The notes under the pieces: model-generated
Databases searched by the model: none
The model's input: the letters and a program-made list of their open reading frames with translations, nothing else
Told to the model about the DNA's origin: nothing
Shown here: positions 1 to 8,678 of the stretch, one piece after another
Layout: each line of letters starts with the position of its first letter
Position numbering within the stretch: position 1 is the stretch's first letter
Made by a program: the position numbers and the translations under genes
Source: Bacillota bacterium
GTDB taxonomy: Bacteria > Bacillota > Dethiobacteria > Dethiobacterales > Dethiobacteraceae
DNA: 32,611 bases
Direction: 5' to 3'
Assembly: GCA_012522075.1 (NCBI GenBank)
Contig: JAAYLG010000063.1
Span: forward strand, 1 to 32,611

Positions 1-20
1 AAACGCTCCTGGGAGCGTTT
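1..20 (-). terminator. Possible terminator hairpin at the end of PBP2 (tail outside window)
   Basis: The 9-base arms AAACGCTCC and GGAGCGTTT form a perfect inverted repeat (about 8 pairs with a 4-base loop), and the minus-strand right arm ends in TTT at the window edge. That is what an intrinsic terminator start would look like, but the U-run, if any, lies outside. The PBP2 frame is still open through it, so the stop codon would have to overlap the tail. Confidence 0.35.
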
Positions 21-1815
21 CGTTTTTACTCATTGTTTTCACTTGTCCTTCAGCGTAATATTCGGCAAAAATCTGCCTGGCCAGCGGCACGGCCGCCTGG
101 TAGCCCAGGCCGCCGTGCTCCACAATGACGGCAAGAGCGATTTCCGGGTCGTCCGCCGGGGCAAAACCGAGAAACAGGCTGTGAGGCAGGATACTGTCAT
201 CCTGGCTTACCTGGGCCGAACCTGTTTTGGCTGCCACTTTGACGGGCAAGGTTCGCAGGCTGCTTCCCGTTCCGCCCGGTTCGGTAACGGCCTTCATTCC
301 GTCATGGATGGTCTGCCAGGTAGTATCACTGACATCCATTTGGTTTAGCACTTCCGGCTCGGCGGAAAAAACTGTTTTGCCGTCGGGAGATGTAATTGTC
401 TGGACCAAATATGGCCGGTAGTGCGTCCCTTTATTGGCCAGTATTGCCCCGTAGTTTGCCAGTTGCAAAGGTGTGATGGCATGCCCCTGGCCGATGGCTG
501 CAGTCAGTACATTACCCGGATACCAAGGCTTGCCTTCCTCCCGGCGCAACAATGTCCCTTTAACCTCCCCGGCCACATCCGTAAGGCCGGTGGGTTTGCC
601 CAGGCCGAAACCTTCGGCATATTTCATTATAGTATCTATGCCCATTATTCTACCCAACTCAAAAAAGAAATTATTGCAGGAAACCTGCAGGGCACGCACC
701 ACATTGGAAGACCCGTGCACGGCACCTCCATGGCAGCCCCTGGGCGGCTCTCCGCGAAAATAAACTTTACGGCCGACACAGACAAAACGGGTCGTAGGGC
801 TGATGAAGCCTTCCTCCAGGCCTGCCGTACCGACAATCATTTTAAAGGTGGAACCGACAGGGTAAGCGCCGGCAATAGCTTTATTGATAAGCGGCAAACC
901 CGGATCGCTCATTAATTGCAAATAATCTTTATTAAAAGTATTGGGGTTGTAAGCCGGGTAACTGGCCATAGCCCGGATTGCACCCGATTTGGGGTCTAAG
1001 GCGACAACAGCCCCTTTGCCGGCCTGGCTGTTGCCTCCTTCCTGCAGACCGGCAATGACATCTGCCAGGGCTTTTTCTACAATACGCTGCAGGCGTGCGT
1101 CCAGGGTCAAGGTCAGATTATGCCCGGAGACGGGAGGAACTGTGCCAAGCTCCCTGACCCGCTGCCCGTAATGGTTTGTCTCCACCACTTCGGCACCGTC
1201 TTTGCCCCGCAGGTATTCCTCAAACGCCGACTCAATCCCTGTCTGCCCTACAATATCGGAGATGCGGTATCCCTTTTCTTTCCCCCAATTCTGATACTGG
1301 TCGACCTGGATGGTACCGACATAACCAAGAACATGGGCCGCCAGTGTTTGCTCCGGATAAACACGGACAGGTGTGGTTTCAATAATCACCCCCGGCAGTT
1401 CTATCTGGTGCTCCGCCACCCTGGCCACAATCTCCGTCGAAACGTCGTCTGCAATGCGGATGGGAGCAAAACTTTTATACTGCTGCATGGCAATTTTACT
1501 TCTGATTTCCTCCGGGCTGACAGCCAAAATCTCGCCGAGCAGCATAATCACTTCATCTTTATAGGCCTTTTCCAGGTCAAGCAAGGATACGGCAAAACCG
1601 GGCCTGTTTTTGGCCAAAACTACTCCGTTGCAGTCCCTGATTTCACCCCGTGCCGCTGTGATGGGCAGCTCACGCAGGCGGTTGTTTTCCGCCTTGGCAA
1701 CATAATACTCATACTGATGAATCTGCAGCCAGGCCAGCCTGGCAGTCAGCAGCATGGTTACAACCACCACTGCCAGGACAAAAAAACGCAGTCTTCTCTG
1801 CAGTGATTTGGTCAT
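1..1815 (-). CDS. mrdA: Penicillin-binding protein 2 (elongasome transpeptidase), C-terminus cut by window edge
   Basis: A class B penicillin-binding protein that cross-links peptidoglycan during lateral wall growth, working with MreBCD and RodA. I translated about 605 residues with no stop before the window edge, close to the usual family length, so only a few residues are missing. Visible parts are a short basic N-terminus, one membrane anchor (about residues 9-27), the pedestal signature AARGEIRDCNG near residue 56, and the transpeptidase motifs: S322-T-F-K325 (nucleophilic Ser), S379-C-N381 and K530-T-G532. All three catalytic motifs are intact. The ATG at 1815 follows GAGGAGTAGGG and lies 8 bases after the mreD stop, so it is the last visible gene of the mreBCD operon. 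An inverted repeat overlaps the last visible codons. Identification is secure; mrdA versus pbpA/pbp2 naming is convention. Confidence 0.95.
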   Translation of the reverse strand, partial: MTKSLQRRLRFFVLAVVVVTMLLTARLAWLQIHQYEYYVAKAENNRLRELPITAARGEIRDCNGVVLAKNRPGFAVSLLDLEKAYKDEVIMLLGEILAVSPEEIRSKIAMQQYKSFAPIRIADDVSTEIVARVAEHQIELPGVIIETTPVRVYPEQTLAAHVLGYVGTIQVDQYQNWGKEKGYRISDIVGQTGIESAFEEYLRGKDGAEVVETNHYGQRVRELGTVPPVSGHNLTLTLDARLQRIVEKALADVIAGLQEGGNSQAGKGAVVALDPKSGAIRAMASYPAYNPNTFNKDYLQLMSDPGLPLINKAIAGAYPVGSTFKMIVGTAGLEEGFISPTTRFVCVGRKVYFRGEPPRGCHGGAVHGSSNVVRALQVSCNNFFFELGRIMGIDTIMKYAEGFGLGKPTGLTDVAGEVKGTLLRREEGKPWYPGNVLTAAIGQGHAITPLQLANYGAILANKGTHYRPYLVQTITSPDGKTVFSAEPEVLNQMDVSDTTWQTIHDGMKAVTEPGGTGSSLRTLPVKVAAKTGSAQVSQDDSILPHSLFLGFAPADDPEIALAVIVEHGGLGYQAAVPLARQIFAEYYAEGQVKTMSKNETLPGAF

Positions 1816-1823
1816 GGCGTTCC

Positions 1824-2339
1824 CTACTCCTCGAAAGATTTTTCAGGAAACAAAACCTGCCGCCGCTGGGCTCGGTACAGTGGCGGGTAGACAATGCCCG
1901 TCAAGAGAAAATGGTAAGCTATCCTCACCGGAACATACTGCTGCAAATAAGCTGAAAATGTATACGATATGGGCAGCGCAAAAAGTTTCATCAACAGGTA
2001 GGTGAGCAGGTCGGCAAAAAAGCTAAAGAAAACAATGAGCGTCATCGGTGCCGCAGTCATATCTTTATAGATATCATCGGCAACCATCCCGGCCAGCGCT
2101 CCGATAAGCATTTTAACGGCGGCAAAAAAACCAAGCGGAGAACCAAAAAGGATATCCTGCAACAGCCCGGCAGAGGCACCGATGACAGCACCGTTTCGCG
2201 TACCGCCCAGGATGCCAAGAGACACGGTCACAACCAGTAAAAAATCAGGATGTACCCCGGCAGTGCCGACCAGTGCCAGGACAGAACCCTGCAGGGCAAC
2301 ACTGAGAACAAATAGCAAAGCTGTAATTAAAACCACCAT
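1824..2339 (-). CDS. mreD: Rod shape-determining membrane protein MreD
   Basis: A small integral membrane protein (171 residues, usual size) of the elongasome, which links cytoplasmic MreB with MreC and the PBP2/RodA synthase. The sequence is almost entirely hydrophobic, with about five membrane segments. It has the family's early polar interruption (GVHPDFLLVVTVSLGILGG) and a G-rich stretch around GLLQDILFGSPLGFFA, both typical of MreD. The ATG at 2339 directly abuts the mreC stop (TAGATG) and the stop is 8 bases before PBP2, so translation is probably coupled. Function follows from family and operon position. Confidence 0.93.
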   Translation of the reverse strand: MVVLITALLFVLSVALQGSVLALVGTAGVHPDFLLVVTVSLGILGGTRNGAVIGASAGLLQDILFGSPLGFFAAVKMLIGALAGMVADDIYKDMTAAPMTLIVFFSFFADLLTYLLMKLFALPISYTFSAYLQQYVPVRIAYHFLLTGIVYPPLYRAQRRQVLFPEKSFEE

Positions 2340-3257
2340 CTAGGAAACATCCCCTTCCTGCGGTGGTTCTGCTTGTTCTTCCACTCTTTCCGGTTCTGTT
2401 ATTGCTCCTGGAATTACAACAAAAACTTCTTCCAACCGGTTGAAATTAGCCGCGGGCTGCAAAGTGGCATAACTCGTCAGCCCCTGTTCGTCTTCACCCA
2501 CTGCCAGCACAAAGCCGATCAAGAGCCCTTTGGGGAAAACTCCTCCTAAACCGGAAGAAACCACTGTATCCCCGGGCAGGACATTGGCATCCCGCGGCAA
2601 CTTCATCATCCGCAGGTAGCCGGGACTCTGCGGATCACTCTCCACTGTACCTACCGCTCCCGTCTCCCGGGAACGCTGAATAATGGCACTCACACTGCGC
2701 CGCGGGTCGGTTAATAGTTGCACCTGGGCTGCAGTCGGTGAAACGGAAAGAACACTGCCGATAAGGCCGTCTGTGGTAATAACGGCCATCCGTTGCTTGA
2801 CGCCATGCCTTGAACCCTTGTTAATGGTGACAGTGGAAAACCAGTTGTTCGGATCCCGGGCAATCACTTCCGCCGCAATAAGTTCATATTCCGAAGTTTC
2901 ACGCAGGCTAAGCATGCGGCGCAATCTTTCATTTTCCTTGCGCAGTTCCGCCAGGCGTGCCTCCAGAGTAACGGCTTGGCTTAGCCGGGAGCGGAGCTCC
3001 GCATTTTCCGCCAGCAACTCCTGGTAGTTTTTTATTGTAAGCAGTATCTCCTCCACCGCATAGGTCAGACGCTGAAAAGCCCCCTGGACAGGGGCTATTA
3101 CTTTCTGCAAAACTATTTCCGGCCACGTCGCACCCTGCCGGTTGACCGTATAAGCGGCAAGCAAAAGCAGAAGAGCCGTCGCGGATAAAATGGCCAGCGT
3201 TTTCCTTAAGATTTTTTTCCGCTGATTTTTGTTTTTGGGAATAAGCACCGGTTTCAT
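2340..3257 (-). CDS. mreC: Rod shape-determining protein MreC
   Basis: A bitopic protein (305 residues) that forms filaments outside the membrane and activates the elongation PBP2. A basic N-terminus (about residues 8-16) precedes one membrane helix (about 17-37). A heptad-like coiled coil rich in E, L and R follows (about 75-115), then the two-barrel core with family motifs such as DPNNWFSTVTINKGSRHGV and GLIGSVLSV. A Pro/Glu-rich tail of about 25 residues follows the core and is probably disordered. The gene sits between mreB (22-base gap) and mreD (adjacent). The ribosome site is weak (GGGGACGGG), consistent with translation being coupled to mreB. Confidence 0.95.
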   Translation of the reverse strand: MKPVLIPKNKNQRKKILRKTLAILSATALLLLLAAYTVNRQGATWPEIVLQKVIAPVQGAFQRLTYAVEEILLTIKNYQELLAENAELRSRLSQAVTLEARLAELRKENERLRRMLSLRETSEYELIAAEVIARDPNNWFSTVTINKGSRHGVKQRMAVITTDGLIGSVLSVSPTAAQVQLLTDPRRSVSAIIQRSRETGAVGTVESDPQSPGYLRMMKLPRDANVLPGDTVVSSGLGGVFPKGLLIGFVLAVGEDEQGLTSYATLQPAANFNRLEEVFVVIPGAITEPERVEEQAEPPQEGDVS

Positions 3258-3279
3258 CTTTATATCCCGTCCCCGGTTG

Positions 3280-4317
3280 CTAGCCTACCCGGCGAGGGCT
3301 AAAAGCAATCTTGCGCAACAATTCGATTTCTCCCAAGGCTTTCCCCGCCCCCGTAGCCACGCAGTCAAGCGGGTCCTCCGCAATATAGACAGGCATGCCT
3401 GTTTCCATGGCCACAAGTTGATCCAGACCGTGCAAAAGAGCGCCGCCGCCTGTCATCACAATTCCCTTGTCCATAATATCGGCAGCCAGTTCAGGCGGTG
3501 ATTTTTCCAGGGTAATTTTGATGGCTTCCAAAATACTTGCCACCGGGTCGGCTAAAGCCTGTTCAATTTCCTCATCACTGATTTGCTGTGTTTTGGGCAG
3601 GCCGCTCACCAGGTCGCGTCCGCGGATTTCCATTGTTTTGGGATTGTTTTTGTCACGTTTTGCGGTACCGATGGTAATTTTAATTTCTTCAGCTGTACGC
3701 TCGCCGATCATCAGATTGTAATTCTTTTTGATATAGTGGGCAATGGCTTCATCCATTTCGTCGCCGCCTACTCTGATGGAGCGGCTGACAACAATGCCGC
3801 CAAGGGAAATAATGGCGACTTCCGTGGTACCGCCGCCGATATCCACAATCATGCTTCCCGTCGGTTCTTCCACCGGCAAGCCGGCACCTATGGCTGCTGC
3901 CATGGGTTCTTCAATTAAAAAGGCTTCTTTTGCCCCCGCCTGTTTGGTGGCATCAATTACCGCCCGTTTTTCCACTTCAGTGACGCCGGAAGGCACACAT
4001 ATAACGACCTGTGCTTTGAACATGCTTTTCCGCTTGTATGCTTTGGCAATAAAATGGCGCAACATGGTCTGCGTCACGTCAAAGTCGGCAATGACCCCGT
4101 CTTTCATCGGCCTGATGGCTACAATATTTCCCGGGGTCCTGCCAATCATTCTTTTGGCTTCCTTGCCAACTTCGAGAATGGCGCCTGTATCACGGCGAAT
4201 CGCAACAACAGAAGGCTCCCGGAGGACAATACCCCTGCCTTTGACAAAAACCAGCGTATTTGCCGTTCCCAGGTCAATACCAATGCTGCGCGAAAAATAT
4301 TTCGTTAAAAAACGCAT
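3280..4317 (-). CDS. mreB: Actin-like rod shape protein MreB
   Basis: A bacterial actin homologue whose membrane-bound ATP-dependent filaments steer cell-wall synthesis. Recognised by phosphate-1 [10 protein letters not shown] (residues 12-21), phosphate-2 [11 protein letters not shown], the adenosine motif [11 protein letters not shown] and the segment [15 protein letters not shown]. The N-terminal residues [10 protein letters not shown] form a short amphipathic membrane-binding stretch. I start at the ATG at 4317 (345 residues) because AAGGGAG lies 8 bases upstream; the in-frame ATG at 4335 would overlap that site and has none of its own. It is the first gene of mreBCD-PBP2, preceded by a plausible promoter after radC. 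Confidence 0.97.
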   Translation of the reverse strand: MRFLTKYFSRSIGIDLGTANTLVFVKGRGIVLREPSVVAIRRDTGAILEVGKEAKRMIGRTPGNIVAIRPMKDGVIADFDVTQTMLRHFIAKAYKRKSMFKAQVVICVPSGVTEVEKRAVIDATKQAGAKEAFLIEEPMAAAIGAGLPVEEPTGSMIVDIGGGTTEVAIISLGGIVVSRSIRVGGDEMDEAIAHYIKKNYNLMIGERTAEEIKITIGTAKRDKNNPKTMEIRGRDLVSGLPKTQQISDEEIEQALADPVASILEAIKITLEKSPPELAADIMDKGIVMTGGGALLHGLDQLVAMETGMPVYIAEDPLDCVATGAGKALGEIELLRKIAFSPRRVG

Positions 4318-4355
4318 GCGTGCGGCTCCCTTCATTGTTGAATCAACTACTTGTT

Positions 4356-4383
4356 ATTATATCAGTTTTAAACATAGACACAA
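4356..4383 (-). promoter_or_regulatory. Candidate sigma-A promoter of mreBCD
   Basis: A perfect -10 TATAAT (4356-4361) lies 16 bases from a partial -35 TTGTGT (4378-4383, three of six matches). A full TTGACA occurs at 4396-4401 but has no usable -10 at the right distance. The site falls in the 94-base gap between radC and the mreB start. Confidence 0.5.
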
Positions 4384-4411
4384 TAGAGAAGATATTGTCA
4401 ACCGGTAGCAA

Positions 4412-5113
4412 TTAACGCAGTATAGGCAGCAGGCCGCGTTCCCGGAAACTGACAAACTTCCCGTCGCCGATCACCAGGTGGTCAAGGACTTCAATACCCA
4501 AAAGCCGCCCACCTTCACACAGGCGGCGCGTCACTTCCAGGTCTTCCCTGCTTGGTGTCGGGTCTCCGCTAGGATGATTATGTAACAAAATGACACTGGC
4601 ACATGCTTTACGGATTGCCGGGCGAAACACTTCCCGGGGATGAACCAGGGAAGTATTCAGGCTGCCAATTGAAATCTCTTCCAGACCTAAGACTCTGTTT
4701 TTTGTGTCCAAAAGCAGAATACGAAAATGCTCCCGCTGGTAATGGCGCATTTCCTCCATCACCAGCTCAGCAGCCTCGGCGGGAGTGGAAATAATGGCAG
4801 CCTCCTGCCGCAGGCGGCTGCTCAGACGGGCTGCCAGTTCGGTTGCCGCCAAAAGCGTAATAGCTTTGGCCGGCCCCATGCCCTTAATGGCCGTTAACTC
4901 CTCCAGACCGGCACGCGGCAGCTCACTTAGCCCGCCTATTTCCACGAGAATCCGTCCCGCCAATTCCACGGCCGTTTCTTCAGCCGTGCCTGTACGCAAC
5001 AGGATAGCCAGCAACTCGGCATCGGACAGTGCCGCAGCTCCCCGGTTCATGACACGTTCGCGCGGGCGTTCACTTGATGGAAGGTCTTTGATGGTCAGGC
5101 GCCGTGTTGACAT
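4412..5113 (-). CDS. radC: RadC family JAB-domain protein
   Basis: A 233-residue RadC-like protein of the JAMM/MPN+ metalloprotease fold. The N-terminal part holds a helix-hairpin-helix-like motif (TAIKGMGPAKAITLLAA). The C-terminal domain has the metal-binding signature HNHPSGDPTPSREDLE with both His and the distal Asp. Historically linked to DNA repair, but its biochemical role is not established in most bacteria. The ATG at 5113 has AAGGAG 9 bases upstream and lies inside the end of maf, giving a 44-base out-of-frame overlap. The neighbourhood maf-radC-mreB is a conserved clostridial and bacillar arrangement. Confidence 0.95.
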   Translation of the reverse strand: MSTRRLTIKDLPSSERPRERVMNRGAAALSDAELLAILLRTGTAEETAVELAGRILVEIGGLSELPRAGLEELTAIKGMGPAKAITLLAATELAARLSSRLRQEAAIISTPAEAAELVMEEMRHYQREHFRILLLDTKNRVLGLEEISIGSLNTSLVHPREVFRPAIRKACASVILLHNHPSGDPTPSREDLEVTRRLCEGGRLLGIEVLDHLVIGDGKFVSFRERGLLPILR

Positions 5114-5717
5114 TCAAACCAGCTCCTTCTACCATTTTTATCCCCCCCGTTTGGACAAGCATTTTCCACAGCGCGGCCAAGGGCAACCCAACCACATTAA
5201 AGTAGCAGCCGTCTATTTTTTCCACAAAAACAGCCGCCTTCCCCTGGATGCCATAGCCGCCGGCTTTATCAAAGGCTTCTCCGCTCTGCAGATACCACTC
5301 AATTTCCGCCTCCGTCAACCGGCGGAAAGTAACACGAGTAGTTTCCACATGGCCGGCCCGGTTTCCTTCCGGTCGCCTGATGACCGCCACACCGGTCAGC
5401 ACCTCATGAGTTTTGCCGGAAAGCAATGTCAGCATGGCATGTGCTTCCCTGTAATCCGCCGGTTTGCCCAGAATTTTCCCGTCCAGGTGCACAATGGTGT
5501 CGGCGGCAACAATAATGCCTTTCTCTACCTGCGCCGCCACCGCTTCCGCCTTGCGTTCCGCCAAAAACAGCGCCAGTTCCGCCGGCGTCCCGGCTGTCGC
5601 TTGCTTTTCATCCACTTTGCTTTGACAGACTGTAAACTGCAGGCCAAGCTGCCGCAACAGTTCCGCCCGTCGCGGAGAAGCCGATGCCAGGATGATTTTG
5701 TCTGTTGCCGGGTACAT
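5070..5717 (-). CDS. maf: Maf family nucleoside triphosphate pyrophosphatase
   Basis: A house-cleaning enzyme that hydrolyses non-canonical or modified nucleoside triphosphates to monophosphates; linked in Bacillus to septum formation. Diagnostic motifs are LASASPRRAELL at the N-terminus, the acidic centre VAADTIVHLDGKILGKP, and DKAGGYGIQG. Three in-frame starts exist: TTG 5732, ATG 5723 and ATG 5717. The ATG at 5717 has GATTGAGG at a good distance, giving 215 residues. The TTG would overlap the stop of the preceding gene. The C-terminus runs about 15-20 residues beyond the usual end, and this tail is the part overlapping radC. Confidence 0.93.
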   Translation of the reverse strand: MYPATDKIILASASPRRAELLRQLGLQFTVCQSKVDEKQATAGTPAELALFLAERKAEAVAAQVEKGIIVAADTIVHLDGKILGKPADYREAHAMLTLLSGKTHEVLTGVAVIRRPEGNRAGHVETTRVTFRRLTEAEIEWYLQSGEAFDKAGGYGIQGKAAVFVEKIDGCYFNVVGLPLAALWKMLVQTGGIKMVEGAGLNVNTAPDHQRPSIK

Positions 5718-5728
5718 ATGCATAAGCC

Positions 5729-6247
5729 TCAATCCCGTAGAAGATTTATCTTGCTTAACGCCTTGTTTGTATAACTGACGGCCAGGCCGGTGAAAAGCCC
5801 TGTCGGCAGGGCCAGAAGCAAAAGCAGCGGCAGGTAGACTTTAACCAGGCTGGGGCTGGCCAAAAAGAGCGCCGCCACCACAACCTGGGTGGTATTATGC
5901 GCCGCCGCGCCCATAATGCTGACCGCCACCAGTGATATTTTCTCCCTGCGCCAGAGGACCAAACCTGCCGCCATTGCCAGCGTGGAAACAATGGCACCGG
6001 AAAAACTTAAATAAAAACCGGTGGAGAGAAAGTTGCCGGCAAAAATACTGCCCAGGACGGTTCGGACAGCAGCTACGGCAAGAGCGGAGCCAAAATCGTA
6101 TAAAACAAATGTCAACAGGGTAATTACATTGGCCAGTCCCAGTTTGGCTCCGGGCACAGGGAGGGCGGGAATGGCATTTTCCACAGTGTGGATCACCAGG
6201 GCAAATGTGATTAGAATAGCCAGATGTACCGGCTTCTTTGTTTTCAT
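5729..6247 (-). CDS. Gx transporter family / heptaprenyl diphosphate synthase component I-like membrane protein
   Basis: A 172-residue membrane protein of the Hpre_diP_synt_I (Gx) family. About five hydrophobic segments are present, with the family opening ALVIHTVENAIPALPVPGAKLGLANVITL and a central AGNFLSTGFYLSFSGAI. The family name suggests a part in isoprenoid synthesis, but the membrane character looks like a small substrate-binding transporter; the true substrate is unknown to me. I start at ATG 6247 behind GGAAAGGA; the open frame continues upstream to 6370 but reads as low-complexity, Cys/Arg-rich non-conserved sequence. In many Clostridia this gene sits beside rnf; here the antiporter operon lies between them. 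Confidence 0.8.
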   Translation of the reverse strand: MKTKKPVHLAILITFALVIHTVENAIPALPVPGAKLGLANVITLLTFVLYDFGSALAVAAVRTVLGSIFAGNFLSTGFYLSFSGAIVSTLAMAAGLVLWRREKISLVAVSIMGAAAHNTTQVVVAALFLASPSLVKVYLPLLLLLALPTGLFTGLAVSYTNKALSKINLLRD

Positions 6248-6341
6248 GCTTTCGTCCTTTCCGGTACTAAAACAAGCTTTGCCAATCCCTAAGCAGTTTA
6301 TCATGTTAAGAAGGCCGCCGCAACTTGGGTGCCTGCTGCAC

Positions 6342-6367
6342 CGCCGGGCAAAGCGGCTTTCCCGGCG
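6342..6367 (-). other. Stable hairpin between the antiporter operon and Gx
   Basis: CGCCGGG-AAAG and CTTT-G-CCCGGCG pair as a 7 + 4 base-pair stem with one bulged G and a 3-base loop. There is no U-run after it, so it is not a standard intrinsic terminator. It could be a 3' stability element or processing barrier. The 132-base gap also holds a weak promoter-like pair (TTGCGG, 17 bases, TAAACT) that I do not trust. Confidence 0.4.
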
Positions 6368-6379
6368 CAAGCTCCCATC

Positions 6380-8674
6380 TTACTGCAGACGCGCATAGTA
6401 GATGATAATAAACAGGAGCAGGCCCAGCATCAGTGCCACCAGCAGAGCATCAAAATTCAGGTTTTTAATATTCCAGTCGGAAGGATGCCCGCGCAGGCGA
6501 TCCCGGAGGCGGCGGGAAGGTTCGCCTGCCTGTTCGTAAGCACTGTCCAGCGCTTCATCCAAGTCAGCCGTTTTGTGCACAAGCTCTTTGGCTGCAGCGC
6601 CTGATTTTTCATATGCCCCGTTGAGGGCACTGTCCAGCTGCTCCGTCCGGTCCGCCAAACGGCGGGCAAGACTGCCCGACCTCTCATAGGCCTGGTTGAG
6701 AGCGCCGTCAAACTGTCCTGTACGCTCCGCAACGGTCCGGACTGCTCCCCCGCCGCGCTTATACGCCTCATTAACGGAAGCGTCAAATAGAGTCACCAGC
6801 CGGCACGCCCCGCGCGCCAGCCGGCAGGACTGCAGGTAAGTGTTGTTGATAAAGCTGTCAAACCTGGCGCTTGCCGTGCACACTGTCTGCAGCAGGAAGC
6901 GTACCGCCGGCAGGTAAAAAAGATACTCCACGGAAAGCCATCTGGGCGGTTTTTCCGCGAAGAAATTAAAACGGTCCAGTGCCAGGTATAAAACTGCGGC
7001 AAGGGCGAGAACCACGAGGATGCCCTGTACATCGTGCCGGTTCCAGACATTAATTTCCTGCAAATGCTCCAGCGCGTGGTGGTTATACGCAAACCCCCGC
7101 GCGGCGGGAATAACCGCCAACTTAAGCAGGAAGTGGGGAAAGAGGCCAATGGCAAGGATCACTGCACCGAAGGCGCCAAGTACGGCATATACCGGCCACG
7201 GGTAGCGGTAGCTTTTTGCCGCAAACCTGTCGGGCACCTTCCCTAGAAAAAGACCGCGGAAAAGCTTGGTAAAATAGCATAGTGTCATGGCACTGGTGAC
7301 AGTGAAAATTTTTTCGGCAAAAAACAGCGGCATGCTGTGGCTGTGCTCCGCCGCTTCCACAATGGCATGGTGCAGCAGCGTCTTGCTGATATAGCCGTTA
7401 AAGCCGGGAATACCGCCGATGCCGGCAAAGCCGATCAGAAAAACTATTGCCACAAAAGGCACTTTTTGCAGCATGCCCCTGACCACGGTAATGTCAAGTT
7501 CATGCGTTACCATATTTATTGTGCCGACCATGAGGAAAAATCCGGCTTTGAAGAAAGCATGGTTAATGATGTGATAGAGGGCGCCGGCAAACCCCATGGC
7601 ACCCTCCGTCCCCAGGTATGCCGCCACGCCAATCCCCATCAGGATATAGCCCATCTGCGAAACAGAACTGTAGGCCAGGATTTTTTTGGCCGCCGTGGAC
7701 AGCAGCGCCATCAGGGCACCGAGAAACATGGTTATAATACCAATCCAAATAATCACATAACCGACCTGCATGGAGGGCAGCATTTCCAGGGCGGCATGCA
7801 CGGCGGACGCGTCACCGTGATCAACACCTGTCGCTTGGGGAGTAAAAATCATCCCCACGACCCGGAAAATCCCGTACGCCCCTGTGTTAATCATCAGCGC
7901 GGAAAGCAGTGCACTGGCCGGTGACGGTGCCACGGGATGGGCTTTAGGCAGCCAGATATGCAGCGGAATCATGCCGGCTTTCACGCCAAAGCCGACCATA
8001 AAAAGCAGCATGACCACGTACGGGTTGAGGGAAGATACGGCAATCAGGTCATAAAGCGGCTTGATTTCCAGTGTACCAATACTGCCGTAAAGCAGGAAAA
8101 TTCCCATGAGCAGGCACAACCCGCCTGCCACGCCCAGGTAAAGCATGACCGCCCCGGCATGCATGGCGTCCTTTGTCTCATCATGGATTACCAGTACGTA
8201 AGACAGCAGTGTCATTAATTCAAAAAAGAGAAAAAGGCTGAACAAATCACCTGCCAGTACGACGCCCAGGCAGCTGGCGAGGGTTGCCAGGAGGAAGACA
8301 AAAAAGCGGGTTTGGGCATCTTCATGGGCCATATAGGCAGTGGCATGCAGCGTGGCCAAAAACCAGATGAGAGAAATGAGGGCGGCAAAAACAAAACTGA
8401 AAAAATCTACCCGAAAAAAAATACCAAACTGCAGTACCCCGGCGATTTCCCACGTTGCCGGACCGCGTAAGACCAGAGGATACATGAATAGCACCGCAGC
8501 CAGCGTGAGCAGTGTTGTGACAACGACACAGGCATTCCGCAGCCTATCTGAGCGCAGGCCAAGAAGGAAGGCAGCCACAGAACCTGCCAGGGGTATAGCG
8601 ACTGCAGCCGCCGGCAAGATGGAGGTGATTATTTCGGCTGTGGCATTCACTTCCGGGACAGCCGCGATCATCAT
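6380..8674 (-). CDS. Antiporter-like membrane subunit (NuoL/M/MrpD family) with five 25-residue C-terminal repeats
   Basis: A 764-residue proton-conducting membrane subunit homologous to MrpA/MrpD and NuoL/M. Residues about 15-530 form the usual 14-helix core, with the helix-5 glutamate E152 (FFELMTLLSYV), the helix-7 lysine K232 (GFGVKAGMIPLHIWLPKAH) and the broken-helix lysine K431 (GFNGYISK). After one more membrane helix (about 549-566) come five contiguous 25-residue repeats (605-729; consensus FD.A-N.AYE-SG...R.-A.RT.Q) and a final membrane helix (about 743-759). The core plus helix, long amphipathic stretch and last helix recall NuoL. It is the last gene of the antiporter operon, starting 4 bases after its neighbour; AGGAGG lies 11 bases before the first ATG, and a second ATG follows immediately. 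Confidence 0.88.
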   Translation of the reverse strand: MMIAAVPEVNATAEIITSILPAAAVAIPLAGSVAAFLLGLRSDRLRNACVVVTTLLTLAAVLFMYPLVLRGPATWEIAGVLQFGIFFRVDFFSFVFAALISLIWFLATLHATAYMAHEDAQTRFFVFLLATLASCLGVVLAGDLFSLFLFFELMTLLSYVLVIHDETKDAMHAGAVMLYLGVAGGLCLLMGIFLLYGSIGTLEIKPLYDLIAVSSLNPYVVMLLFMVGFGVKAGMIPLHIWLPKAHPVAPSPASALLSALMINTGAYGIFRVVGMIFTPQATGVDHGDASAVHAALEMLPSMQVGYVIIWIGIITMFLGALMALLSTAAKKILAYSSVSQMGYILMGIGVAAYLGTEGAMGFAGALYHIINHAFFKAGFFLMVGTINMVTHELDITVVRGMLQKVPFVAIVFLIGFAGIGGIPGFNGYISKTLLHHAIVEAAEHSHSMPLFFAEKIFTVTSAMTLCYFTKLFRGLFLGKVPDRFAAKSYRYPWPVYAVLGAFGAVILAIGLFPHFLLKLAVIPAARGFAYNHHALEHLQEINVWNRHDVQGILVVLALAAVLYLALDRFNFFAEKPPRWLSVEYLFYLPAVRFLLQTVCTASARFDSFINNTYLQSCRLARGACRLVTLFDASVNEAYKRGGGAVRTVAERTGQFDGALNQAYERSGSLARRLADRTEQLDSALNGAYEKSGAAAKELVHKTADLDEALDSAYEQAGEPSRRLRDRLRGHPSDWNIKNLNFDALLVALMLGLLLFIIIYYARLQ
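6488..6862 (-). repeat. Five coding tandem repeats of 75 bases (25 residues each)
   Basis: Residues 605-729 divide exactly into five units of 25, beginning FDSFINNTY, FDASVNEAY, FDGALNQAY, LDSALNGAY and LDEALDSAY. Positions 1 (F/L), 2 (D), 5 (hydrophobic), 6 (N/D) and 9 (Y) are conserved, followed by S/G-rich and basic residues. Units 2-4 are most alike and units 1 and 5 are diverged, suggesting growth from the middle. The units are strongly helical and amphipathic by inspection. Confidence 0.92.
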
Positions 8675-8678
8675 GCCG

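Noticed and set aside
4396-4401. TTGACA as the -35 of mreB
   Set aside because: No acceptable -10 at 16-18 bases; the nearby TATAAT pairs better with TTGTGT.
6248-6370. N-terminal extension of the Gx protein to 6370
   Set aside because: The extra 41 residues are Arg/Cys-rich and unconserved-looking, pass through a stable hairpin, and a good start with a ribosome site exists at 6247.
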